Shown: one piece after another, positions 1 through 9,097 of the stretch | Numbering within the stretch: the first letter of the stretch is position 1 | Layout: each line of letters begins with the position of its first letter | Assembly (NCBI RefSeq): GCF_916715725.1 | Contig: NZ_CAKAPD010000002.1 | Coordinates: forward strand, 1 to 64,000 | Source of the DNA: an uncultured Rothia sp. | GTDB taxonomy: Bacteria > Actinomycetota > Actinomycetes > Actinomycetales > Micrococcaceae | Direction of reading: 5' to 3' | Length of the DNA: 64,000 nucleotides | Program-made: the position numbers and the translations under genes | The notes under the pieces: generated by a model | Seen by the model: the letters and a program-made list of their open reading frames with translations, nothing else | Told to the model about the DNA's origin: nothing | The model's database searches: none

Positions 1-98
1 GATGATTATTTCCGAGGCGCCACCGCTCTTTTTACGTAACCCCTCTAAAAGGCCAGGCTATATTTGAACGACTTTTCCACCTGAGGTCAGATATCTCG

Positions 99-1394
99 TT
101 ACTTTTCCTTTTGAAGAACCCTTACAAGAACCTTCTCGGTTCTTGACGAGTAAAGATACTTCCTAAGGGCATCGCTTCCACGCTTTAACGAGTACAACAG
201 TTCAAGCTTTTTATATATGTCATTAGCCAAGATAGAGGACTCATGTTTACGCTCCTCTTCAAACATTTCTTTATTAATATCATGCGGCAATTCAGTCATC
301 GCAGATATATAATCTTCAACTCCAGAACGCGTATAAAATGACCAATGAACTTTCTTGGAATCCTTTAGCGACAACAGGTTCCAATAGAGCTCCAACAGAT
401 TGTAATCCCTACGAGCAAGCATCCTAGAATATCTGCGCAATTTATCACTTAATAATTCATTGACAATTCGAGTAAAATCATCAGCCTCAGACAGCTCAAT
501 AAATTGAAAATTATTAATTTTATTCATTCCATAAATAGGGACATATACCAGTGAAAAGTAGTTAGGAACCCGTTTCTCCATCCTCATTGAGACAATTGAA
601 TTCTGAACCCCCACAACATAATCATAATTATTTGATATGTCGTACAAATTTTTATCAATCCACAGCATCAATTTTTCATACAACAATACTGATTCTTCTA
701 GATGCTTATTTCTTTCTTTATCAATAATCTTTCGAACGTCGCGTTTCTGACTATAAAAATAGAAGAAGAAGACTGTTGGCACCAAGGCTAGCAACGTAGC
801 AACCAGCGGCAACTTCGAGACTAAATCCACGATGTCAACCCTAATGTTCAATAATTGAAGCATCAAGTCTTGAATCCTATCCACCGACAGATTAGAAAAA
901 CTAAAAATACGCAACGAGATACAAGAAAGAGCGAAAGAAACGACCACAGGGACACTAATTAGAAATTTAAATATTGCAAATATAGCATGCAAGAATGGTG
1001 CCTTATTTAAACCTTTCCAAACCATATTTTCATTTGGATACCCGTATGTCACCTGCCCCAAATTTAGAAATCTGTAAACCCTGGTCACCAGGTAATTAAA
1101 TCGCACCATAAGGAGGGCACGACCTATATTCTCATTGTATACCGAGCGCTCACCTATATCTTCCAACTTTAAAGAAGTAGATAACCACAATTTCCTCAGG
1201 ATAATTTCATACAATAATAAGTATATAATTAATATTATTAGATAATAGATAGCGAATTCTAGAATGCTTGCCAAGCCCCCCTGAGCCTCTACCCCAGAGA
1301 AAAATTTCCTGACATCTTTGAGGGGCAAAATTATCGCAATAGCAACAAATGGAATCAGGGCAATTATTTGCCTAGCAATTTTAGAAAATAACAT
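99..1394 (-). CDS. Membrane protein of unknown function, AT-rich
   Basis: I do not recognise this 431-residue protein. It has two N-terminal hydrophobic segments (about residues 8-25 and 46-65), two more near 137-165 and 192-215, and then a charged, Lys/Arg/Glu-rich soluble C-terminal half (about 215-431) that probably lies in the cytoplasm. No catalytic motif is visible. Its base composition is strikingly AT-rich (several stretches of mostly A/T, for example around 1200-1260), and it uses many AAA, ATA and TTA codons, unlike every other gene in the window. This suggests recent acquisition. It lies just downstream of rlmC on the same strand, with a 68-base gap that is also AT-rich. A cargo or defence gene is possible, but nothing in the sequence proves it. 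Confidence 0.75.
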   Translation of the reverse strand: MLFSKIARQIIALIPFVAIAIILPLKDVRKFFSGVEAQGGLASILEFAIYYLIILIIYLLLYEIILRKLWLSTSLKLEDIGERSVYNENIGRALLMVRFNYLVTRVYRFLNLGQVTYGYPNENMVWKGLNKAPFLHAIFAIFKFLISVPVVVSFALSCISLRIFSFSNLSVDRIQDLMLQLLNIRVDIVDLVSKLPLVATLLALVPTVFFFYFYSQKRDVRKIIDKERNKHLEESVLLYEKLMLWIDKNLYDISNNYDYVVGVQNSIVSMRMEKRVPNYFSLVYVPIYGMNKINNFQFIELSEADDFTRIVNELLSDKLRRYSRMLARRDYNLLELYWNLLSLKDSKKVHWSFYTRSGVEDYISAMTELPHDINKEMFEEERKHESSILANDIYKKLELLYSLKRGSDALRKYLYSSRTEKVLVRVLQKEK

Positions 1395-1462
1395 ATATTT
1401 AAGTCACTCCGAAACTCAGAATACCGATTCTTAAGATATTTAATATTCCACAGTAAAAAATC

Positions 1463-2596
1463 CTACTGCCTCTGCAGCAACACCATGACCTCATAGTGGT
1501 CCGTATGCGGGAACATATCCAGCACACGGCCCTGCACCGGCGCATACGACGGCATGCGCGCCAGGTCCTTCGCCAGAGTCACCGCGTTACAGCTCGAATA
1601 CACCACGCGGTCAATACCCGAACCCTCAATCCACGCGCACAGGCTCTCACCAATACCGCGACGCGGCGGGTTCACCACCAGCATCTGCGGCACCGTGCCC
1701 GAAGACACCGCGAACTCCGGCGCGTCCTGCGCCGAAAAGTCCACGCCCTCCAAACCGTACTCGGCCACCGTGCGCTGCGCCGAAGCGACCGCCTCCGCAC
1801 TAATCTCAATGCCCGTCACCGAGCCGCCGCCCATCACCGAAGCGGCATGCAGAGCAAAACCACCCACGCCACAGTACAGGTCCCACAGCGAGCGCGGAGC
1901 CACCTCACGCACCCACTCACGGCCCTGCGCGTACATCGCCTCCGCGACCTTCGTGTTCGTCTGGAAGAAGCTCTGCGGACGCAGATGCAGGGTCAGGTCG
2001 TTCACCTGCATCGGCAGGGTCTGACGCTCCGAAAGGATAATCTCCTCATCACCCTCAACACGCGCCACCGGTTCACGCAGCAGGTTCACCGACAGCACCG
2101 CCAGGTTCGGCAGCCGCTCCTGTAGCCAGGCCATCTGACGGCGAATCGGCACGAGTAGCTTCTTCGAACGCAACACAAAACGCACCATCAGCTCACCCGC
2201 CGCCGAAGCAGTCACCAGAATATTCTTCAACTCACCGCGACGATTCGGAATGTCATAGGGGGTCAGGTCCGCGCGCTGAATCAGCTCATGCAGCACCGGA
2301 ATAGCCGCCTGAATCGGCTCCATATAGAGCGGGCATTCTCCAAGATCAGTGGAGGCGCCCGTACGGTATTCCACGATGCCGAGGGTCGGATTCTTCGCCG
2401 AACCGCCCACCACGAGCTTCGCCTTGTTGCGGAAGCCCGCCTCCGCGCTGGTCACCGGGTCCAGCCACTGCAACTGCGGGTACGCGGCAAGCAGGGCGCG
2501 GGCATGCTCCTGCTTCGCCTGCACCTGCACGGTGTAGGCGGTCTCAATGCTGGGGCAGGAAGAGCAGAGGTCATCACGAAAATAGGAACATTCCAT
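1463..2596 (-). CDS. rlmC: 23S rRNA (uracil-C5)-methyltransferase, RlmC/RumB type
   Basis: 377 residues, close to the usual RlmC length. It is predicted to methylate a uracil at C5 in 23S rRNA using S-adenosylmethionine. The N-terminus has the iron-sulfur cluster cysteines of the RumA/RumB group (C3, C11, C14 and a fourth in the motif LGECPLY near residue 88), and it lacks the N-terminal TRAM domain of RlmD. The SAM-binding motif LYCGVGGFALH lies near residue 240, followed by NPPRRG and the catalytic-cysteine motif YSSCNAVTLAKDL. Naming the target base U747 rests on the family, so another uracil in rRNA or tRNA is possible. The start has no strong ribosome binding site. The gene stands alone between groEL and the AT-rich membrane gene. 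Confidence 0.88.
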   Translation of the reverse strand: MECSYFRDDLCSSCPSIETAYTVQVQAKQEHARALLAAYPQLQWLDPVTSAEAGFRNKAKLVVGGSAKNPTLGIVEYRTGASTDLGECPLYMEPIQAAIPVLHELIQRADLTPYDIPNRRGELKNILVTASAAGELMVRFVLRSKKLLVPIRRQMAWLQERLPNLAVLSVNLLREPVARVEGDEEIILSERQTLPMQVNDLTLHLRPQSFFQTNTKVAEAMYAQGREWVREVAPRSLWDLYCGVGGFALHAASVMGGGSVTGIEISAEAVASAQRTVAEYGLEGVDFSAQDAPEFAVSSGTVPQMLVVNPPRRGIGESLCAWIEGSGIDRVVYSSCNAVTLAKDLARMPSYAPVQGRVLDMFPHTDHYEVMVLLQRQ

Positions 2597-2665
2597 AGGG
2601 GAACCATTTTACCGCCTCCATCGCCGGGACAGGATGCGCGGGCACCAGAAACAGGCACAGAAAAA

Positions 2666-2701
2666 GCGGGGGCAGCCACCCATCATGGGTAGCCGCCCCG
2701 C
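2666..2701 (-). terminator. Rho-independent terminator after groEL
   Basis: A GC-rich stem (GCGGGGGCAGC against the complementary arm, around the loop ACCCATCATGGGT which itself pairs) is followed on the minus strand by five T residues (complement of 2661-2665). It sits between the groEL stop and the rlmC start. Confidence 0.75.
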
Positions 2702-2784
2702 CTCATACGGATGCGTAGACCTGCGCCGGTTTGAGTACCAGCGTTAGGTCACCACCGTGTCACGCTTCGCGCGCCACGGATTCC

Positions 2785-2818
2785 ATAACTTTTTGCCCCA
2801 TCAGGGACAAAAAGTTAT
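2785..2818 (-). terminator. Hairpin touching the groEL stop codon
   Basis: The arms ATAACTTTTTG and CAAAAAGTTAT pair perfectly, with CCC/GGG inside. The stem begins at the last base of the groEL stop codon. Together with the stronger hairpin at 2666-2701 it makes a double stop; on its own it may protect the mRNA 3' end instead. Confidence 0.55.
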
Positions 2819-4440
2819 TACATCATTCCGCCCATTGCGTCCGCACCGGGAGCAGCCGCACCAGCGGGCTCCGGCTTGTTCGCAACAACAGCCTCAGTGG
2901 TCAGGAACAGACCAGCAATAGACGCAGCGTTCTGCAGAGCCGAACGGGTCACCTTCACCGGGTCAGCAATACCAGCAGCCATCAGGTCCTCGTACTCGCC
3001 GGTCGCAGCGTTCAGGCCGGTACCAGCAGGCAGGGAACGAACGCGGTCAACCACAACGCCCGGCTCCAGGCCAGCGTTAGCAGCGATCTGCTTCAGCGGT
3101 GCGTCAATAGCCACGCGCACAATGTTCGCGCCGGTCGCCTCGTCGCCGGTCAGCTCCAGCTTGTCGAAGACCTTCACGCCAGCCTGAATCAGAGCAACGC
3201 CACCACCGGGGACGATACCCTCCTCAACAGCAGCCTTAGCGTTACGCACAGCATCCTCAATGCGGTGCTTGCGTTCCTTCAGCTCAACCTCGGTTGCGGC
3301 ACCAGCCTTCAGCACAGCAACACCACCGGCGAGCTTAGCCAGGCGCTCCTGCAGCTTCTCACGGTCGTAGTCAGAGTCAGAGTTAGCGATCTCTGCGCGA
3401 ATCTGAGCCACGCGACCCTCGATAGCCGCTGCGTCGCCTGCACCCTCGATGATGGTGGTCTCGTCCTTGGTCACAACGACCTTGCGAGCGGAACCGAGCA
3501 TGTCCAGGGTTGCTGCGTCCAGGGACAGGCCAACCTCTTCGGTAATGACCTGGCCACCGGTCAGGATGGCGATATCGGCCATCTGAGCCTTACGGCGGTC
3601 ACCGAAGCCCGGAGCCTTCACAGCAACAGACTTGATGGAGCCGCGCATCTTGTTCAGCACCAGCAGAGCCAGAGCCTCACCCTCAACGTCCTCAGCAACG
3701 ATCAGCAGCGGCTTGCCGGACTGCATGACCTTCTCCAGGACGGGGACGAGGTCCTTAACGTTCGAAATCTTCTGGTTCACAACCAGGATGTAGGGGTCCT
3801 CCAGGACTGCTTCCTGACGCTCCGGGTCGGTCACAAAGTAACCGGACAGGAAGCCCTTGTCGAAGCGCATACCCTCAGTCAGTTCGAGGTGCAGACCGAA
3901 AGTGTTGGAGTCCTCAACGGTGATGACGCCTTCCTTGCCGACCTTCTCCATTGCCTCAGCAATGAGCTTGCCGATCTCAGCGTCGCCAGCGGAAATAGAC
4001 GCGGTTGCAGCGATCTCTTCCTCGGTCTCAACTTCCTTCGCGGAGGAGAGCAGAGCCTCGGTCACGGCCTCGACGGCCTTCTCAATGCCGCGCTTGAGGC
4101 TCAGCGGGTCAGCGCCAGCAGCCACGTTGCGCAGGCCCTCGCGGACCAGTGCCTGAGCCAGAACGGTAGCGGTGGTGGTACCGTCACCTGCGATGTCGTC
4201 AGTCTTCTTAGCAACTTCCTTGACGAGCTCCGCACCAATCTTCTCGTACGGATCCTCCAGCTCGATTTCCTTCGCGATCGAGACACCGTCGTTGGTGATG
4301 GTGGGGGCGCCCCACGCCTTCTCCAGCACAACGTTGCGGCCGCGGGGGCCGAGGGTCACCTTCACTGCATCGGCGAGGGTGTTCAAACCGCGCTCAAGGC
4401 CGCGGCGTGCCTCTTCGTCAAAAGCAATGAGCTTTGCCAT
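2818..4440 (-). CDS. groL: Chaperonin GroEL (60 kDa)
   Basis: 540 residues from the start MAKLIAFDEEARRGL. An upstream in-frame extension to 4566 exists, but the internal ATG has a proper GGAGGACACTT site and matches the family N-terminus. Typical GroEL features are the ATP-binding segments TLGPRGRNVV and GDGTTTATVLA in the equatorial domain, an apical domain in the middle, and VGRV-type closing motifs. The C-terminus is short, ending in MGGMM, instead of a long GGM tail. No groES lies next to it, as is usual for the stand-alone groEL (groEL2) of actinobacteria, so the co-chaperonin must come from elsewhere. I looked for CIRCE and HAIR operators upstream and found no convincing copy. Confidence 0.95.
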   Translation of the reverse strand: MAKLIAFDEEARRGLERGLNTLADAVKVTLGPRGRNVVLEKAWGAPTITNDGVSIAKEIELEDPYEKIGAELVKEVAKKTDDIAGDGTTTATVLAQALVREGLRNVAAGADPLSLKRGIEKAVEAVTEALLSSAKEVETEEEIAATASISAGDAEIGKLIAEAMEKVGKEGVITVEDSNTFGLHLELTEGMRFDKGFLSGYFVTDPERQEAVLEDPYILVVNQKISNVKDLVPVLEKVMQSGKPLLIVAEDVEGEALALLVLNKMRGSIKSVAVKAPGFGDRRKAQMADIAILTGGQVITEEVGLSLDAATLDMLGSARKVVVTKDETTIIEGAGDAAAIEGRVAQIRAEIANSDSDYDREKLQERLAKLAGGVAVLKAGAATEVELKERKHRIEDAVRNAKAAVEEGIVPGGGVALIQAGVKVFDKLELTGDEATGANIVRVAIDAPLKQIAANAGLEPGVVVDRVRSLPAGTGLNAATGEYEDLMAAGIADPVKVTRSALQNAASIAGLFLTTEAVVANKPEPAGAAAPGADAMGGMM

Positions 4441-4726
4441 AAGTGTCCTCCTGGACGATCGGATTTTTTCCTTCACCCCTGCGGGTGCGGTACATCTAAA
4501 ATCGGGTGGCTGCCCCTCCATAACGCCCCCGTTACGGAGGCGCGGGCAGAGTAGGGCATAAAACACCCGAACGCTACATCAATTGTGGCACCCGCACCGG
4601 CATGGAGCAAACGTTTAAGCCCAAGGTTGAAGGGTTAATCGCCCAGTGCTTAATCTGCGCTCATCAACCCCGTCAAAAGGGGCGTTACCGGTGTGCCCGC
4701 CGGGAGTGCGGGAGGGGTGTTAAAAG
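4441..4726. other. groEL upstream region, no gene
   Basis: No credible gene lies here; the small open frame at 4602-4808 lacks a ribosome binding site and any protein-like pattern. The region must carry the groEL promoter, reading leftward. I see no CIRCE (TTAGCACTC-N9-GAGTGCTAA) or HAIR (CTTGAGT-N7-ACTCAAG) match, so heat-shock control cannot be assigned. Confidence 0.5.
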
Positions 4727-4775
4727 CATCAACCCCACCCGGCGCATTAGTGGAATTGCGCGGATGGGGTTAATG
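4727..4775 (-). terminator. Terminator after the LytR_C gene
   Basis: On the minus strand CATTAACCCCATCCG pairs with CGGGTGGGGTTGATG (allowing two G-U pairs). The stem continues through CGCA/TGCG after one bulged base and is followed by CTTTTAACA. It lies 37 bases past the stop of the gene at 4812-5384. Confidence 0.7.
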
Positions 4776-4811
4776 AAAACTTGTAATTACAGAAGCAATG
4801 CGCGCTAGACC

Positions 4812-5384
4812 TTAGCCGGTGTAATCCGACGACAGAATCACGATGACCTCGTGGTTACCCATCTCAACGTTGGCGGTCGCCTGGCGCACCTGCGAAATGT
4901 CCAGCTTCGAGGCGATGCTCTGCGCCTGCGACTGGTAGCCCTCAGCGTAGTAGACCACGCTGGTTGCCGGTGCCACACCCGTGTAGTTTGCCGTCTCGTT
5001 GATGGTGTAGCCGGTCAGCAGAGCCGCCGCACGGGATGCACTACCCGCCGGAGCCGCCGCATTGTAGACCGCCACAGAGATGGACTCAGCCAGACCGGTC
5101 TTCGTAGCACTTGCCGAGGCGGAAGCCTTAGCCGGCGCAGAGGACGCCGACGCGCTTGCGGGCGCGGAGCTGCTCTTCGCAGTGGACGCCGAATACTGCG
5201 GGGAGGCGGTGCGCGGCGCGTACACGTACATTGCGCCGCCGATGAGCAGACCAACTACGCCTGCAGCTACCAGGGGGATGGCGCCCTTGGGGCTCTTTGC
5301 CGGGTCAGCGTTGACCGCGCGGTAGGTTCCGCGGCGGGCGGTGTTTTCGTCTACCTCGTCAAATTCGTCGCGGGGGTAGCTCAT
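4812..5384 (-). CDS. Membrane-anchored LytR C-terminal-domain protein
   Basis: 190 residues. The layout is a short charged cytoplasmic head (1-32), one membrane segment (about 34-58, VAAGVVGLLIGGAMYVYA), a Ser/Ala-rich linker (about 65-95), and a LytR_C domain (about 98-190) beginning SISVAVYNAAAPAGSA. LytR_C domains occur at the C-terminus of LytR-CpsA-Psr cell-wall ligases and as stand-alone extracytoplasmic proteins. Here the catalytic LCP domain is missing, so a ligase activity should not be assumed; binding to cell-wall polymers or to a partner is the likely role. The start has a good site (TGAGGATAA before ATG). It is followed leftward by its own terminator and preceded by the DUF3263 gene. 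Confidence 0.8.
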   Translation of the reverse strand: MSYPRDEFDEVDENTARRGTYRAVNADPAKSPKGAIPLVAAGVVGLLIGGAMYVYAPRTASPQYSASTAKSSSAPASASASSAPAKASASASATKTGLAESISVAVYNAAAPAGSASRAAALLTGYTINETANYTGVAPATSVVYYAEGYQSQAQSIASKLDISQVRQATANVEMGNHEVIVILSSDYTG

Positions 5385-5644
5385 TTATCCTCATTTCACG
5401 GGTCTCTGTTTACCGGCTGGTACCGTACCGCCCTGCCTAACGCGCGGGCGTGGCTGCGGAAGGTGCGGTCTTGGTGTTCTAGTACCTAGAGTACCGTCTC
5501 AACTAGCGAGAACCAATGTGAACGCCCCGCAACCGGCTGTGAAAGAGACGGACACCGCACAGTGTTCAATCTCTACCTGAGCCTGAGGTGTGCGGGGTTG
5601 AAAGCGGGAGTTGGAGAGCTCGTACAGCTCCCCCGATTGGACCC

Positions 5645-5944
5645 CTAGTCAGCGTCTCGTCGGGCACGCAGAACGTCAATAATCTGCGGCGCTGCGGCAC
5701 GCACCCGCTCATCGTCCAGCATGACGTTCAAGCACTGGTAGTAGGCAATCGGGGTGAACCCTGCGGCAATAATTGCCTTCTCTTTGGAGCCCTGGTGCTT
5801 GAAGCGGCGGCGTTCCACCTCAAGGATGCGCCGCTCGACCGGGGTCAGGCCGCCGGGCTGGGGCTCTGCTTCCGGCTGGGTCTCTGTCTGAGCCTCCGCC
5901 TCCGCTTGGGTTTCAGCGGTTTCAGCGCGTTCCTGTTCTAGCAC
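5645..5944 (-). CDS. DUF3263 family small protein
   Basis: 99 residues with a GTG start behind a strong GAGGAGGCAAC site. The first 33 residues are an acidic Gln/Glu/Ala run that is probably disordered. The rest (LTPVERRILEVERRRFKHQG and onward) matches the DUF3263 pattern, a short helical actinobacterial family with a helix-turn-helix look (SKEKAIIAAGFTPIAYYQCL resembles the recognition part of a sigma-4 or HTH fold). In other actinobacteria the family is often found close to LytR_C-type genes, as here. A DNA-binding role is plausible but not shown. Confidence 0.78.
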   Translation of the reverse strand: MLEQERAETAETQAEAEAQTETQPEAEPQPGGLTPVERRILEVERRRFKHQGSKEKAIIAAGFTPIAYYQCLNVMLDDERVRAAAPQIIDVLRARRDAD

Positions 5945-6118
5945 GTTGCCTCCTCGTTCTGTCTGTAGCTCGCCTGCCGCGGCTGGCGTCTCCTAGCGTG
6001 CATATTCGTCATCCCCTAGTCTAGAAGAGAACTTCAGTCTAGAAGAGAAGTAACCGTAGCGCGCCCGGCACCGTGACCGCCGAAGCCGCATCAGCCCGAG
6101 GATATTCCGAGGAGATTC

Positions 6119-6790
6119 ATGAACCAGCCCCTCAGCAGCATTATGAGCGAGGATTGGGCAGCAGCCCTCGCCCCGGTCGAAGAGCAGATTCACGCCATGG
6201 GTGATTTCCTGCGTGAGGAGCACGCGGCGGGTTACCGTACGTTCCCGCCTGCCGCCGATATTTTCAATGCGTTCCGCCGCCCCATGAGCCAGGTGAAGGT
6301 CCTCATTATTGGTCAGGACCCCTACCCTACCCCCGGCAATGCGATGGGCCTGTCGTTTTCGGTACACCGTGGTATGCCTCTGCCTCGTTCACTGAACAAT
6401 ATTTACAAGGAACTTGAGGACGATTTGGGTATCGCCCCGGCTGATCATGGCGACCTGTCCTGCTGGGCTGATGAGGGTGTCATGCTGCTCAACAGGGTTC
6501 TGACCGTGCGTGAGTCCGATGCGGGCTCGCATCGCGGCAAGGGCTGGGAGGAGATTACCGAATGCGCTATTCGTGCCCTGGTGGCTCGTAACCAGCCACT
6601 GGTCGGTCTGCTGTGGGGTGCGGATGCACGCAAGTGCGCACCCATGCTACAGCCGTACCCGAGCGTGGAGTCGGCGCATCCTTCGCCGCTGTCTGCGCAT
6701 CGTGGTTTCTTTGGTTCGCGTCCGTTCTCAACCGTGAATTCTCTGCTGGTGCAGCAGGGCGCAGAGCCGGTGGACTGGACGGTGCGCTAG
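6119..6790 (+). CDS. ung: Uracil-DNA glycosylase, family 1
   Basis: 223 residues. It removes uracil from DNA to start base-excision repair. The water-activating loop GQDPYPTPGNAMGLSFSV (about residues 65-82) carries the catalytic Asp, and the C-terminal motif HPSPLSAHRGFFGSRPFS (about 182-199) carries the catalytic His and the Leu of the minor-groove wedge. The start is supported by GAGGAG seven bases upstream. It is a single gene, convergent with the exporter gene on the other strand, and separated from it by a strong bidirectional hairpin. Confidence 0.95.
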   Translation: MNQPLSSIMSEDWAAALAPVEEQIHAMGDFLREEHAAGYRTFPPAADIFNAFRRPMSQVKVLIIGQDPYPTPGNAMGLSFSVHRGMPLPRSLNNIYKELEDDLGIAPADHGDLSCWADEGVMLLNRVLTVRESDAGSHRGKGWEEITECAIRALVARNQPLVGLLWGADARKCAPMLQPYPSVESAHPSPLSAHRGFFGSRPFSTVNSLLVQQGAEPVDWTVR

Positions 6791-6869
6791 GCTGACAGTG
6801 CGCTAGGCTGACGCTCTACTAGGCAGGGCACAAGAGCCTGCGCTAGACCCAGTACAAGGGCATAGCGAA

Positions 6870-6910
6870 GGGGCGGTAGCTTGCGAGTTGAACTCGTAAG
6901 CTACCGCCCC
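6870..6910. terminator. Bidirectional terminator between ung and the exporter gene
   Basis: GGGGCGGTAGCTT and AAGCTACCGCCCC form a 13-bp stem that continues through CGAGTT/AACTCG after one mismatch. It lies between two convergent stops, so it can serve both genes. Confidence 0.8.
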
Positions 6911-6961
6911 TTACCTGCATAAAATATATGCGATATTGGCTATATACCCTTGAAAAGAAGA

Positions 6962-9097
6962 CTAAGACTCCGCCGGTTCCACATTCCGCGGAGTCGTAAA
7001 ATGCTGCAGCGCATACTGCATCGTGTAATTACCCAACGCAACACCCGAAGCCATCGCCACCACAATCGAAACCGCCGTAATCATATTCTGCATACCCAGA
7101 ATCACGTCCGTCTCAACCGTCAGCAGGTACATGCCGCGGAAGAACGACAGACCCGGCAGCAAGAACGTAATCGCAGGAATCGAGAAAATCGCCTGAGGCA
7201 CATGCAGACGGTACGCAAAATACGTGCTCAACGCACCAATCACAACCGCCGCACACGCCGTCGGACCGCGACCCGTACTCGGGCCGGCAAGCAGCTCATA
7301 GCTGTAATACGCCGCCAGTCCGCAGCCCGTAATCAGCATCAGCCAACCGACCTTCACCAGCTTCGTCTGCAGGGTAATCGCAAAGGTCGCAATCGCCACC
7401 AGGAAGAAGAACGACGCCACCAGCGGGGTCGTCGGCTCAAAACGCAGCTGCTCAATATCCAGGGTCGGGCCGTTGAAAATATTAATCGCGCTCACCGCGG
7501 TCGCAATGCCAACCACCAGGCCCAAGAAGCTCATGCCCGTGGACACGAAACGACCCGCAGCCGTCACCGGGAAGCCGTTAATCGCATCCTGCACGGCACC
7601 CACCAGACGCGGAGTCGGCAAGAACATAATCATGCCCGCAGCCACCACCAGGGGCGCAGAAATAGCCTCCCCCTGGCGCTGAAGAACCGACAGAATCGAC
7701 CCTTCGCCGCCCAGCCAAATCGCCAAGAAGGTCATCAGACCCGCACTGGCCGCCATGCGGAAGAACGCCGGAATACCAATCGAACTCAGCCACTGAATCA
7801 GCAGGTACACGGGAATAAAGATAATCGCCGCGCTCAACGCCGTCGCAAAGCTCGCGCCCAGCGCCGCCGTCAGGGTTCCGGCACACACCAGGTTCGCCAG
7901 CCACACCACCAAAGGCGGGAACGGCTTGGGGCGGTGCGTAATCTGGTTCAGCTTCAGGTCAGCCATTTCCAGGGTCATGCCGCCGCGCGTGATCTTGTAG
8001 ATTAGGCCGTACACCTCAGAGAGCGCCTCGTAGTTTTCCGTTGAGGACCGCACCACACGCACCAGGGTGTGCGTAAAGCGCTCATCAGCGTTCGCGTTAC
8101 GCTTGGCGATGCGGGACTCCATGTAAATATCGGGGTCCGAGGTGTAGTTGATGGTCACCGACTGGTTCGTAATATCGACTTCCACCGAGTCCAGCCCGTA
8201 CGCCGAAGAGACCGCGATAATCGCCGAGTCCACGTCCATAGCGTCCGCGCCGTAGTGGAACATCGCCTCCGCCAGACGCAGGGTGAAGTTCAGCGTATCG
8301 CGAGCGTACTCCTTCTCGCGGCGGAACGCTTCACGACGCTCATGCTCCTCAGTACGAATCATCGGCACAAACTGGCGCTGAGCAATACGCTGGGCACCGC
8401 GCGGGGCGGTGGGTGCCGCCTCCTCAGTGCGCACAAAAGAGCGGAGGCGACGCGAACCCCAGCGGCCGCCGCTACCGCGCCCTGAGAGGCCACGAGAGCC
8501 TCCATCGACCAGCGGCACGGAGGTGGTGGGCATCGAAACGGGCCCGGTCTTCGGTGTAGCGGTAGGATCCGCACCGTATCGTCGGGCTGCGTGAGAGTTG
8601 GGCACCTGCGGAATCATGCCGGTCATGGGCACCGGCTGGGAGGGGCGGGTCAGCGCCGCCTCAGTCACCAGGTTGCTGGAGGTGACGGGGTTCGGTTCCT
8701 CGCGGTATGCGTCTAGGTCGTCGTCAGGTACGAGGGAGGGGTCAATGACGGTACGCGCGCCGTGGCCGTTAGGGATCGGCTCGGGGTCGCTGGCGGGCTC
8801 TACCTCCTGCACGGTGATGCCCATATCCGCTACGGCTTCCTGCAGTACCTCGCTGACAGCTTCAGCGGCGACGGTACCTTCCTGATTGTTCACGGAGGCG
8901 GTCTGCTGCGCCAGCACCCGGCGCAATTTTTCGTCGGTGACCTGGTCTAGTGAAACCAGGGGAAAACCGCGTTTACCGGCAATGTAGCCCGCGGTAGTAT
9001 TCTGCTCGCTTCCTTCCGTTGCGGCAGTATTTGCCTCGCCTGCATGCGAAGCTTCCCGCGGTTTGGATTCCGCGGGGGTGTTCCTCGATTCTGCCAA
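6962..9097 (-). CDS. ThrE-type threonine/serine exporter with long N-terminal extension
   Basis: 711 residues. It begins at TTG, with GGGAGGGACA directly upstream as the deciding site. Residues 1 to about 270 are low-complexity, acidic then Arg/Gly-rich, and probably cytoplasmic. From about 270 the ThrE domain follows: a soluble part with the motif LRLAEAMFHYGADAMDVDSA typical of the family, then about ten membrane segments covering the ThrE and ThrE_2 halves (about 400-700). In Corynebacterium glutamicum ThrE exports L-threonine and L-serine by proton antiport; the same role is inferred here. The N-terminal extension is longer than that of the classical protein. It is monocistronic. Confidence 0.85.
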   Translation of the reverse strand: MAESRNTPAESKPREASHAGEANTAATEGSEQNTTAGYIAGKRGFPLVSLDQVTDEKLRRVLAQQTASVNNQEGTVAAEAVSEVLQEAVADMGITVQEVEPASDPEPIPNGHGARTVIDPSLVPDDDLDAYREEPNPVTSSNLVTEAALTRPSQPVPMTGMIPQVPNSHAARRYGADPTATPKTGPVSMPTTSVPLVDGGSRGLSGRGSGGRWGSRRLRSFVRTEEAAPTAPRGAQRIAQRQFVPMIRTEEHERREAFRREKEYARDTLNFTLRLAEAMFHYGADAMDVDSAIIAVSSAYGLDSVEVDITNQSVTINYTSDPDIYMESRIAKRNANADERFTHTLVRVVRSSTENYEALSEVYGLIYKITRGGMTLEMADLKLNQITHRPKPFPPLVVWLANLVCAGTLTAALGASFATALSAAIIFIPVYLLIQWLSSIGIPAFFRMAASAGLMTFLAIWLGGEGSILSVLQRQGEAISAPLVVAAGMIMFLPTPRLVGAVQDAINGFPVTAAGRFVSTGMSFLGLVVGIATAVSAINIFNGPTLDIEQLRFEPTTPLVASFFFLVAIATFAITLQTKLVKVGWLMLITGCGLAAYYSYELLAGPSTGRGPTACAAVVIGALSTYFAYRLHVPQAIFSIPAITFLLPGLSFFRGMYLLTVETDVILGMQNMITAVSIVVAMASGVALGNYTMQYALQHFTTPRNVEPAES

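Noticed and set aside
1496..2125. Arg/His-rich open frame opposite rlmC
   Set aside because: It is the mirror of rlmC codons, has no ribosome binding site and no fold-like pattern.
2731..4554. 607-codon open frame opposite groEL
   Set aside because: Long only because of codon bias of groEL on the other strand; Ser/Leu/Gln-rich sequence without motifs.
4640..4670. Possible CIRCE element
   Set aside because: Only part of one arm (AGTGCTTAA-like) is present and the mirror arm at the right distance is missing.
4602..4808. 68-codon frame upstream of groEL
   Set aside because: No ribosome binding site, overlaps the LytR_C terminator hairpin and has no protein-like pattern.
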